NCBI GenBank assembly: GCA_018398815.1
Contig: CM031622.1
Span: 24,592,633-24,656,632, forward strand
DNA: 64,000 bases
From: Conus ventricosus
Lineage: Eukaryota; Mollusca; Gastropoda; Neogastropoda; Conidae
Direction: 5' to 3'
Position 1 is the first letter of the stretch; the number at the start of each line of letters is the position of its first letter. A program made the translations under genes and the position numbers. The notes under the pieces were generated by a model, which was not told the origin of the DNA, ran no database searches, and saw nothing but the letters and a program-made list of their open reading frames with translations. Shown here one piece after another: positions 49,199 to 61,500 of the stretch.

Positions 49199-52100
49199 GA
49201 AAACCATCCAAAAAGAAAAAAGAAAAATGATCCCCCCCCCCCTCCAAATTTTTTTCTTTCCTGTTTTGAAACGTATTTGAAAGCTTCCTGAGGCGATATG
49301 GATGGCAGCTGCGTTTATGTATAAAAAGAATGAACCAATGTTGTATTTACTGCTATACATCAGGGCTTCTGAAAACGCAAAAAATTGCGTACAGTACGCA
49401 TTAAAACTCTACGGGATGCACTGGGTGTCTGTGTAAGGGTCCCCAGGGACCCCTTCAAATTTTGGTGAAGTCAGACATAAAGTGAGAAAAGACTGCCTTC
49501 AACATCGTAAGTTGGGTGCCGTAAGTCGTAGGTCTGCTACACTTCAGACCAAACCCATCCCTTTTCAAGTTTGAACAGTAACAAAGCAAGTAGGGCAGCC
49601 TCCTAACAACATACGTCGGTCACTTTTGTCGTCTGCTGAGGCCACAGCCTCATTTTCAGTTGACCAAATTTTCCTACTTTGAGCCATGTGATGTCACGAT
49701 GACGCTTTTCATTTTCCCAGGCAGGAGAGAGGCATTTCCGCGAAGCCTTTGTTTCCAACATGTCTCTCGAAGCGTGGTTAACGAAATTATCGTCGCAAAA
49801 GCAAAAAAGCGTAGCAGAGGAGCAAGATTGAGAACGGATACAATTTTTTATGTTTATTTTGTTGTTTTTATTGTGACGATGTGTCTGTGACAATTGCAGT
49901 GCGCGTGCAGGGATGCAATTTTTTAATGTATATTTTGTTGTTTTTATTGTGGTTTAGGGACCCCTTAATGTTAGCCTGGGACCCCTTAAAATCTGATCAA
50001 GGGGTCCCTGGGACCGGAAAGATTTTCACCCCAGCAGAAGCCCTGTATACATTATCGACATTTTATTTGTATGTGTGTTGTCAGATGTTGAATGAATCAT
50101 GGGATACTAAAGTGTGGAGTCAATTTATTCAGCAATGCTTAAAAGCAATCATAGCTTTAGAGTGTTCATTAACAGGCGCCATTACTGTCTAATACTCACG
50201 TGACTTTTTATTGAGTCACATAGATGAATGATAACTCTGATGGCAATAGGTGAACTATTATGAATCTGTGCTGAGAGGTATGTGTGCGTGTGCGTGCGTG
50301 CATGCTGCGTGTGTGTTTTAAATGAATAGTTCATATTCATAGCATCAAATTTTTTTTGTATTGGTAGCCATGAAAAATATTGTTGACAAGTCATCCTCCT
50401 TTTACGTATTTTACTTATGTTACCTGTGTTTGTTATAATTTTGTTGCTGTTTGTCCTCAGATCGCATACTGGCTTCATTGTCTTCCAGAATTGTATTTCC
50501 AGAAAATAAAGAAGGTAAGATTAAAGAAGGCGACTGATCCAGTTTCAATTTATCAGCTGGGCATAGAGTGCCCCTATATCCAATGTCCAGCATTCCAATG
50601 ACCCCCCTCCCCTACCCCTTAAGAAAACCTGACGTTTATTCCATTTATAGAAAATCTTACTTCTATCGAGTCATTCCAGTTTGATCTTCATACAATACAA
50701 ATACACCATATTTCATTATTTTTACTTTGTTGAAACAGATATGTTTCAGTTTAGTTGACTCATTTCAAATCATGTGGGTTTGCAAGTACTTCAGACAAAC
50801 CAGAATTCCGGAAATGAAAACAAGCAAACAATGATGGCTTGTATTCTGCAGCAAAGATGTTTCAAACATGTTACTTGGAAGAACGGTGTTGGAAAATAGC
50901 AGCTTGGCCCATTGTCTTACTGGCCAAAACAAGAATGGCAATCCCAGAGATCAACAAATGCGCTGGTTAGAATTGTACATTAATGCAGGAACACATTGGA
51001 AGGGAATAGAAATTGAAAATAACCAAGACTTTCATGCTTTTTTAATGCTCTTGGATTGCGCACACTTCATTTCTTCTGATCGTGGAATTTTGCGTGTGCA
51101 GTTCTGCCTGGAAAATATCACTCATTGTAGCAAATGTTAGGAATGTTCAAGCAAAAGTTTGATGTTGTGTGATGAGAGTTGGGAGTGGATCGGTGGGTCC
51201 TCTAGGGGAAGGACTTGGAATATTTTCTCTTGAGAATTATGTTAAAATTTCAGCTCCACCCTCTCTCTAACTAGTGGTGGAAGAAGCAACTTTCCGGTAC
51301 CAGTCATCGAAAGAAATTTATATTTGTTCCCGGGACTGTTAAAATACTCAATAGTGGCTCTGGGATAAGTTCGTTCGGCTTGTACTCTTAAATGTACTTG
51401 TAGCTCCAAGAGACAGAATTAGAGAGAAGCTCAAACATTCAATACTGATTGAACCACAAAGACTTGACACAAGTCAAGTGCACTTCCACACATCAACTTT
51501 ACTTGCTTACACACTGGAAAGTAGTTAAAAAGTTTGTTTACAATGGACATGTCGGTGTAACTTTAAAGATCTACTTTAGAGATTTTTCGACAATTTGTTA
51601 AAAACAGGTCTACATGTCATATAACTACAGTATGGTATTCATTTTTTTTTTAAATCGCTGGAAGAATTTAATAGGTAAAAACCGACTTTTGCACACCTGT
51701 TCAAACCCTGCGCGGTAGACCGAAAACCGTGATGTCACTTGATGGACTGGCCGTCAGCCATGACCTATACAACAAGCCAACGCCAAGTGAATTCAACACG
51801 ATTTGCGATCCCCCAAGTCACGAGGGGGTGGCAGATATTGTGCTGCAGTGGAGTGCAGCAGCTCGGCAGGAGACGGATTTTCTTTGCACACATTTCCATC
51901 TGATCCAGATACTCGAAAGAAGTGGATTCGGTTCGTGCAACCACGCCGGGCCGCTAAGCTCTTTTTACCACGTCAGTTCCAGCTGGACCGTGGAAACGAG
52001 CTATTCCGACAATTGCCAAGCCTGTTCGAGTGGATCAAAAACTTCGTCTGCATTGTGCGCGTATACTTTGAAGGCGGGGGTGGTAAAGCTTGTACAGATG

Positions 52101-55100
52101 AGTACGATAGTCGCACCTTTATTCTGTTCTTATCTATGGACAGATCACGCTTGTTAAATTGAATGAACGCATTAAGGCTTGAGGAAGGAGAATCTCCGCT
52201 CGCCGTCCACGCATGATCACATCAAGAAGTCAGTTGGTAGCATCCCTCGAGACTTCAGTAAAGTCCGTACGCCTTCGGAATGCTGTGTTCGGGCGTCCAC
52301 CTGGAACTGAATAGCTCGTTTCTGTGGTCCAGCTGGAACTGACGTGGTAAAAAGAACTTAACGTTCAAACTGATAAGGTAAAGGCCTTGCAGAAACATCC
52401 CCAGAGTCACATTGGCTGTCGCAATCGTAGTCACTGCTTTTACATGATAAATTAAATACCAAGCGAGATGTTCAAGAACCACCAAAATCGCTTTCTGTCA
52501 CCATCGCTGTCACTCATGTGACGTCACATCCAAGAGCAGTTAAGCCATGCCAAGATTTAGTTGATTACCTCCTGTTTTCTTGATTACAGGTGAAAATGCC
52601 CACTTTCACGGATCAATTTCGTGTGATCGGGAGCGAATCGGATGTTTATTTTACCAATTTATCAAACATTTCATATTTCTGCATAAGCTGACCAATTATC
52701 GAAAACCTCTAAAGTAGACCTTTAAGTGCATGCTCTTTCACACATCAACTTCACTTGCTTTTACCAGGAAAGTAGTTAAAGTTTATAACATTAGACATTT
52801 TTTCCCACGTTTATCATTAAGTACGGAAACTCTGGATAGTTGAATTGGAAGTCCCTTGGGGAATATTATGCTTTTTAATTGGAGAGGAGGGGAATCTCTT
52901 TTGTAGCGGGTGACATCCTCTATTTTTCCCTGTTGTGTTGCTGGGCAGGGTGTGTCTTCCAACAGTTTTGCCCAGTATATGTGCGACCACAGTCTGTAGC
53001 GTAGCTGGTCCAGGTCTGCAATAAGAGAAACTGGTCTGTAGTTAAGTAGCTGAGAGTTGGTTGTGGGGTTCCACATTTGCTTCTGCTTTTCAGAAAGGGT
53101 GGAACCCTCTGCCGAAAAAGGATTGGATGAGTATAAGGTTTTGCAATGATTTCAATCTCCACTTTGGTTAATTTGAGTGGGTTTTAAAAAAAGATTTGGA
53201 GAAGTAAACAATGCTCTTTTTAGTCAAATTTTTTCCCATTTTTTATGATTAAATTACAAAAATTTGGGGTTTTAAGTTTAGCCAAAATACAATTGGTGTA
53301 GACTTGCAAAAAATTTTTGATTGCCCCTTTCATTCATGCACTTTAAATACCTTTCTTATCTTTCCATTTCTTTTTTTTTGCTCTTACTAAACTGTGTACT
53401 TGAAGTGTTCAGATGGCAGCATAAATCCAGTCTCAGCTTTTTTTGTTTGTTTTGAAGTGAAGGAATTTGCGATGTTTTTAGAAGTCATTTTTAAACTGGA
53501 TTTGTCTGTTTTTTTTTTTTTTTTTCTGTTTCATGTTAATATCCGGGTAAAAAGTGTGACCCTTTTTGCTTTCAGGAAGAAATACCAGAAAAGCATCCAT
53601 ACATCGCTTGTTACTTGGCTTCATTGTGATGCCTTCACCCTGAAGTGAGTATTTGTTAGCTTACAGTACAAAATGAAAATTTATGTTTGGGGGGTTAGTG
53701 TTTAGTGGTTTGTTTTGGGTTCAAAGCATGTAGTGGCATGCTAAATCCCTAAAAAGGCAGCAAAGACAGAACTGTGTGTCCAGACTGAAGCCAGGAGGCA
53801 GACAATGACCCCCCCAATGAAACAAAAGGTCAAGGTCCGTGTGCTTTTTTTTTTTTATCATCATGTAGGCTGTAAACGGGACCCTCACGGGGTTTGGACT
53901 TTAAAACCCACCATGGAGTGGGGGTGGTGAGAAAGTCTAAGCATCAGATATACTGAACATGGCCCCTACAAACGTGCCCCCCAAACCTCAGCCCCCAAGT
54001 CGGGTGTTTTAAAAAGTCTGTAAATTTAGTAAAGAGGGGAAAAAACTTTGTTGATATTTTACGCATCGACCCCATTGCTAAAGTATCCTTTGGGAACTTT
54101 TCCCAAAGGGGGGAGACGAAGAGGAAGGCAGAAAAGAAAAGGGTGGACTGAGGAAGCAGAAGAGGAAAGTGGTGACATCCCAAAAAGAAAGAAACCCTTG
54201 GGGGAAGGTCTTGCCAAAAGAGGAAAGTGGCGACCCAAAAAACAGAAAACAGGAAACCCCCTTTCGGGGGCGGGCCCGCAAAAAAAAAAAAGGGGGAAAG
54301 GGGGCCTCCGAAAGGCAAAAAAACCCGGGGGAAAGGGCTGCCAAAAAAAAAAGGAAAGGGAAAACCCCGATGGAAGGGAAAACCGGGGGAATGGGCTTTC
54401 CCCCAGAAGAGGAAAAGGGGGAGTCCGAAAAGGGGGAAAAGGGAAAAACCGGGGGGAAGAGCCCTTCCCAAAACCAAAAAAGGGAGGGGTTTGGGGAATG
54501 GTTTGAATTTGGGAAAGCTTTTCACGAAAAAAAAAGAAAAGAATTGGGGAAAGGCTTTTGCTTGGGTTTTTGGGGGGAAAATTTAAAGGGGGGGGGTTTT
54601 TTTAAAATTTTAAAAGAATTTTAATTTAATTTTTTTAAAAAAAAAATTTTTAAAAAAAAAAAAGAAAAAAAGAAAACCCTCCCATGCAGGCCTTTTTTTT
54701 TGGGTCATTTGCAAAAAAAAAAGGGGCCTTATTTTGGGGGAGGGGGGGAGCCGGGGCCCGGGGGGGTGGGTTTTTTTGGGTTTTTGGGGGGTTTTTTGGG
54801 GGTGGGTTTTGGGGGGGTGGTTTTGGGGGTGGGATTTTGTTTGGGGGGGGGTGGGATGGGGGGGGGGAAGAAAACCCTTGCGGGGATCGAGGTCCTGCCA
54901 ACAGAAGAGGAAAGTGGACTGACATCACAGAATGGACAGAGAAACCCTTGCGGGGATCAAAGGTCCTGCCAACAGAAGAAGGGAAAGTGGACGACTCACA
55001 GAATGGACAGAGAAAACCCTTGCGGGATGGGCCCTGCCACAGAAGAGGAATTTGACTGACGTCACGAATGGACAGAGAAACCATGCGGGGATGAGGCCTT

Positions 55101-55554
55101 GCCAAAGCCAGAGCTTGAGGGATCTGGTGAATGGTTTGAAGTGTGGTGCCCCAGAGACTTTCACAGGTTAAAGGACAACAAGAGAGAAGTAGGGAATGGA
55201 TTTTGTGCATGTGTGTGTGTGTATGTGTTATAATATACTTAGTGCTGTGTGGGGTGTGTGTGTGATATTTTTTATTATATATATATGTATATTATTTATA
55301 TTTATTTATATATATATATATATTTTTATATATATATACGTAAAAAGTTAAAATCCAGAACACCACTCTCTCACTGCTATGGTCCTTTTTTCTGGCGTCA
55401 TTAGTCGAAGGATAGACCACAGACGCGCGCGTGTATGTGTGTGTGTTTGGTATGCGCGTGCGAGCGCGCGGCGGCGCGTGGGGTGTGTGTGTGTGTGTGG
55501 GGTTGTGTGTGTGTGTGTTTGTTTGTGTGTGTGTGTGTGTGTGTGTGAGTGGGT

Positions 55555-55593
<39 letters not shown>

Positions 55594-58500
55594 GGGTGTG
55601 TGCGTATGTGTGTGTGTTGTGTTGTGTGTGTGCGTGTGTGTTTGGGTGGGGGGAGGGGGGAAGAGAGAGGGGGGAGAGAGAGAGATAATAGAGAGGTAGG
55701 GTAGAGGAGAGGGGAAGTGAGAGGGGTGAGAGAGAGAGGGAGGGGGAGGGGGAAAAAAGAGAGGAGAGAGGGGGAGGGAGGAGGGGGGGAGAGGGGAGAG
55801 AGGGGGAGAGAGAGAGAGATAAGTATTAGTTGTGCGTGCGATATGTAGATGGAAAGTTAAGAAGTGACCCCGTTTGAAGAATGTATTCCACGAGAACCTG
55901 ATGGGTGGGTCATCATGCCTTTATGTTCCGGTCTGAGCTCCTCATCAGCAGATTTTGGAACAACAATTTGAGAACTGATTCTTTTTAATCTGTCATGTTA
56001 ATCCTGTTGTTTTACTTTGTGGTGTTATTATATGGGGAGGGGGGTCTACGTTCTGTTGAACGAAAAATTGATATGTGCTGAGGATTTGTAAGGTAGATTA
56101 TAGGGCCCAGTTGTAGCCTTTCAAATCAGTTAAATATTTGCTTTTATTTTCCTTTTTCCCTCCTTGTCTTCTTCTTTTCTCTTTCTTCTTTTGTGGTCTC
56201 CCGACCACCACCCACTCTTCCCCTCTCTCTCTCTCTCTCTCTCTCCTTTTCTTCCCCTCCTCTCTCTCTTCTTTTCCTCCCTCTCTACCACCCCCCCCTT
56301 TTTTTTTTTTTTTTTTTTCCCTCACGATTTTTTTCTCTCCACCTCGGCCCCCCTTTTTCTCACCTTCCTTCCTTTCTCCCCTCCCCCTTCCCCCCCCCCA
56401 CTTCCTGTCTCTCTTCTTTTTATGCCCATCCTCCTTGCTTCCCTTCCCCCCCCCCCCCCCCCCCCCCACCTCCCCTTTTTCCTACTTTTTCCCTTTTTGT
56501 TCTTCGTGTTCTCGTTTGATTGCTCTTTGTGCTTATCTTGTTTTTCCCATTTTTCTTTTTCCTTTCTTTTTTTTCCTTTTTTATTCTCTTTCTTCTCGTT
56601 CTACTCCTACTTTCCTTTTTATTTCAGGTAAATTTTTTTTCATTTGCTTGCATTGATGTCTATTTTGCTTACAATTATGCAATGAAATGGTTTGATGTAA
56701 TGCATATGTTATTTTGATGCATTTTCTTATGGTTAGTTGTTTTGACTTATTCTGTTTCCAAATTACAGGATAGAATGACTATGTTTTTTTTTTTAGGTCT
56801 TAAATTGCAAGTTTTTGTGTGGATATTCCTTTTTAATTTGGACAGAGAACCCTTGCGGGAATGAGCCTTGCCAACTAGAAAAGAGAAAGTGGACTGACAA
56901 TCACAGAATGGACAGAGAAACCCTTGCGGGGAAATCGAGGTCCTCCAACAGAAGAGAGAAGTGGAATTCTACATCACACAGACGGACAGAAGAAACCCTG
57001 CGGATCGATGGTCTTGACCAACAGAAAGAGGAAAGTGGACTGACAACATCACAAATGACGGAGAAACCCTTGCGGGATCGAGGTCCTGCCAACAAAGAGG
57101 AAAGTAAAGTGGACTGAACATCACAGAATGGACAAGAAACCCTTGCGGGGATCGATCCTGCCAACCGAAGAGGAAAGGTACTGAACCTCACAAGAATGGA
57201 CAGAGAAACCATGCGGATCGAGGTCCTCTGCCAACAGAAGAGGAAATGGACTGACACACAGAATGACAGAGAAACCCCCTTGCGGGGGAATGAGGCCTGC
57301 CAACAGAAGAGGAAATGGACTGAGACTTCACAGAATAGGACAGAGAAAAACCCTTAGCGCTTGCGTGGATGAGGAGGGCCTTGCCAACAGAAGGCAGGAA
57401 AAGTGGACTGAGGACAGAACAGACCGACGAGAATGGACAGAGAAAAAAACAAAAAACCCTTTGCGGGGAATGAGGCCTTCTTGGGCCATAGGGCGGAAGG
57501 AGGAAAGGTTGGAAGCTGGTTTGACTAGAATCATCACTACCAGAATTGGGTACAGGCGGAGAAAAAAAAAAAACACATAACATACTGAACCAAATCACGT
57601 CAGGATTTGTAAAGGAACCATAGCGGAACTTTTGCAGGGAGACACAATCGAATGTGTGGTCCTGATCGGGAAGCCAGAACAGAGGAGAGACAAGAGGGGT
57701 GGAGGGACTAGATCGGCATCACAGGAATATAGGAGCCAGAGAAAACAGCCTTTTGCGGGAAGCGGAGTGTAGAGGATCAGAGGAGCATAGCTCAGAGGGT
57801 ATGGAGAGGGTAGTCCCTGCCCAAGAAGGGGGGTGGGCAGCAAGGAGGCAAGAGAAGCACGAGCGAAACCACGAATTGACGTATCACGTCTGGACTGACT
57901 ATCAAGACTGATAATCGAGGAGCCATCCAGAATTAGAAACCCCTTCCGCGGGGGGGGGGGGGGAAGGGAATGCCGCAAGGTCTCGCCAAGCAAGGGTTTA
58001 CTCTACCTCCTTCACGTATCCCCAGTTCCTTTCCATTCTTCCACGCGTAAAGGCTGGTCCTCTTCCCGTGTTTCGCTACAGAGAAAACAAAACAACCAAA
58101 AGGATGCATTCACTCATGATCCATGTGACTAGATGTGAAGAACTACCCAGTTCCTATCCTTAACTTTTTAAACACTTATTATTAATAATTATATTTTCAA
58201 TAAATACTCTATATTTATCAATTTATTAAATTGTAGACATAAAAAATAAAAAAAAAAAAAAACCCTTTCCCCTTTCGAAACAAATTAATTTATACCATAA
58301 TTAACAACATAATTTTAATTATCAAAATTAATGAAACAATTATTATATATATAATTTTATTATTTTATATTTATTTACCACATTTATTCCTTATTCTTCC
58401 ATATCACATCTATACAATCCCTCTAACCCTATAAATATCACTAATACTATAAACTAATAAACCCTCCCTAACTCAAATGTTCTCTACTTCAAAACTCTCA

Positions 58501-61500
58501 ACTTACTACCAACAAATATACATTAGATAATAATATATCACCGAACCACCAACCTAACCAATCTTCAAATCCTTGCGGGGTCAACTGGAGAGGCGAGGAG
58601 GGAGAGGGGGCGAAGGGGGAGGGGGGGGGGGGGGGCCTCCTTGCCAACAGACAGAAGGAAAGTGGACTGCCATCACAGAAAGGCAGAAGAAAAAACCCTC
58701 CCTCTTTTGCTTTATTTATTCCTTACTTTAAATTAAATTAAAAATTTTACTAACAAAATTAAATTAAATTCGATCCAATCACAAACATACTTTATACCTT
58801 TTCATAATTTATTATAATCTTTTAATTCAGCCCAGAAATATTTTATGATTCAAATAGTTCAATCACCTGAAATATTAAAACCTCTTATTACTGGTGATTC
58901 GTGAGCGACTGAGGGGCCGCGGCTACACCCCAGATCAGTATCCCGCGCAAAGAGGAAGAGAAAAAAGTGGACCTATGACAAAAAGGGTTCACTCTAGTCA
59001 TGGCATCATGAGATCATAGTGACCTGTCAGTTCCCATAACTTTACTTCTTCATTGGTTAATATAATATCCAAACTTAATCAATTTAATATAACTTTCAAT
59101 AAAAAGGGGATACTTTTCCCCCCGACTACTTCCTACCCTTTACAAAAAAAAACCCTCCCAAAACCCCTTCTCAAAACCCCCCCCCAAAAAAAAAATTACT
59201 AAACCCCCCAAAAAGGGCCCTTCATCATCCCCCAAAAAAAAAAATATAATCAAAGAAACAAAACCCCCGGGGTCCCCCAAAAGGGAAGGGCGAAAAAAGG
59301 GGGGGGGGCCCCCTTTCGGGGGGGGTCCCCAAAAAGAAAGGGAACTCCCTGGAAAAACCTTTTTAAAAAAAATTTCCCAAAAAAAAAAATGGGTCTCAAA
59401 AAAAAAACCCTTCTACCCTTAACCCGAAAAAAATGGGTAATCACAAAAAAAACCCTTGGGGGGGACCCCGCCAAAAAGAAAGGGGGGGCAAAAAGGACAG
59501 AAAAACCGCGGGGAGAGGGAAAAAAAAAAAAGGGTACTAAAAATGGACGAGAACCCCCGGGGGGTCAGGTCCTCCAAAAAAAGGGAAAATAAAAAAAATA
59601 AAAAAAAACCCCCCAGGGTTTTTCCCGAAAAAATTCAAAAAAAGGGGGGTTAAACCCCCCCGTAGGGAAAAATGGGAAATCCGTGGGGGAAAAAAAAACC
59701 GGGGGAGGGTTTTCCCCCAGAAGAGGAAAAATTTTCCCCCAAAAAAGGGAAAAAAAACCCTTCGGGGGGGTCTTCCAACGAAGAGAAAGGTGCAAATAAA
59801 AAAAAAGGGGGGACAGGTCCGCCAACGAAAAGGGGGGGGGGTTTACATCCGAAGGGGGAAAAAATTGGGGGACAGGGGCCCCAAAAGAAAAAAAGTGGCT
59901 GAATCCATCGGAAAGCGGGGACGAGGCCGCCAACGAAAAAGAAAAAACTAATCCGGGGAAAACCCCGGGGGTGGGCCTGCCCAGAAAGGGGAAAAGGGGT
60001 AGACAAAGGAAAAGAAATTGGGGGAATGGGTTGCCCAGGGGGGAAAAAGGGGGGGACATAAATTACAAAAATTGGGGGGGAATATTTAAAAAAAAAAATA
60101 AATAAAATAAAAACCCCCACTCCTAAAAAAAAGGGAAAAAGGTGGTGGGGGCCTGGGGGATGAGGTTCCCCAAAAAAAGGGGGTGGTGAATGAAGCAAGC
60201 CCTTGGGGGGGTAGGTCCCCCCAAAAAAGGGGAAAAAAATTAAAACAAAAGGAAAGGAAAAAAAATGGGCCCTTTCCAACAGGAAAAGGTGGGACTAATC
60301 CAAAAAGGGAAAAATTTGGGGGTGAGGAAAAAGGGGAAATGGCTACCCTAAAATGGGGAGAAACCTTCGGGGGTGGGTCCCAAATAGGAATGGCTGAAAA
60401 ATTGGAGGAAAAATTGGGGTGGGTCCTAAGAAAGAAAGTGGTGACTCCAAAAAGGGAAAAATTCAAAGGGTTCCAAAAAAGGCTTGGGGTTTTTTGGGGG
60501 GTGCCGGACTTTTCAAGGTTTAAAAGGCCAAAGGAAAAAAATACTTTGGGTTTTTGGTTTTGGTAATATTAAAATTCGGGGGGTTTGGGGGTTTTTAAAA
60601 TTTTTTTTTAAATTTTATTTAATTTTTTTAAATTTTAAAAAAAAAGGTGGGGAGAGGCAACAGAAAGGAAGTGGACTGACATCACAGGGGGGAATGGAAA
60701 ACAGATGAAAAACCCTTGCGGGGATCGAGGTCCTGACAACAGAAGAGGAAAGTGGACTGACATCACAGAATGGACAGAGAAACCCTTGCGGGGATCGAGG
60801 TCCTGCCAACAGAAGAGGAAAGTGGACTGACATCACAGAATGGACAGAGAAACCCTTGCGGGGAATGAGGTCCTGCCAACAGAAGAGGAAAGTGGACTGA
60901 CATCACAGAATGGACAGAGAAACCCTTGCGGGGAATGAGGCCTTGCCAACAGAAGAGGAAAGTGGACTGACATCACAGAATGGACAGAGAAACCTTGCGG
61001 GGAATGAGGCCCTGCAACAGAGAGGAAAGTGGACTGACATCACAGAATGGACAGAGAAACCTTGCGGGGATCGAGGTCCTGCCAACAGAAGAGGAAAGTG
61101 GACTGACATCACAGAATGGACAGAGAAACCCTTGCGGGGATCGAGGTCCTGCCAACAGAAGAGGAAAGTGGACTGACATCACAGAATGGACAGAGAAACC
61201 CTTGCGGGGAATGAGGCCTTGCCACACAGCCAACAGAGCTTGAGGGATCTGGTGAATGGTTCTGAAGTGTGGTGCCCCAGAGACTTTTCACAGAGTTAAA
61301 GGACAACAAGAGAGAAGTAGGGAATGGACTTAGTGCATGTGTGTGTGTGTATGTGTATATATATACTTAGTGCATGTGTGTGTGTGTGGTGTATATATAT
61401 AATATATATATTATATATATTATATATATATATATATATATATTACACACACACACACACACATGCACTAAGTATATATATATATATATGTGTGTGTGGG

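Noticed and set aside
52783..53162. Reverse-transcriptase-like minus-strand frame (LLNYRPVSLIADL)
   Set aside because: Only a short NYRPVSL match is visible, with no other RT block in order. The support is insufficient.
54048..54624. Long open frames rich in Lys/Gly and, on the other strand, Pro/Phe
   Set aside because: They arise from A/G-rich corrupted minisatellite units. Overlapping open frames on both strands with no conserved motif show compositional bias.
56138..56656. Ser/Pro/Phe-rich open frames over 150 codons in three frames
   Set aside because: All fall in the polypyrimidine tract; openness in every frame shows that it is composition.
59565..60279. Open frame of about 200 codons on the minus strand
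   Set aside because: It consists of noisy 70-bp minisatellite DNA. The unit is visible in the nucleotide sequence and no protein motif is present.
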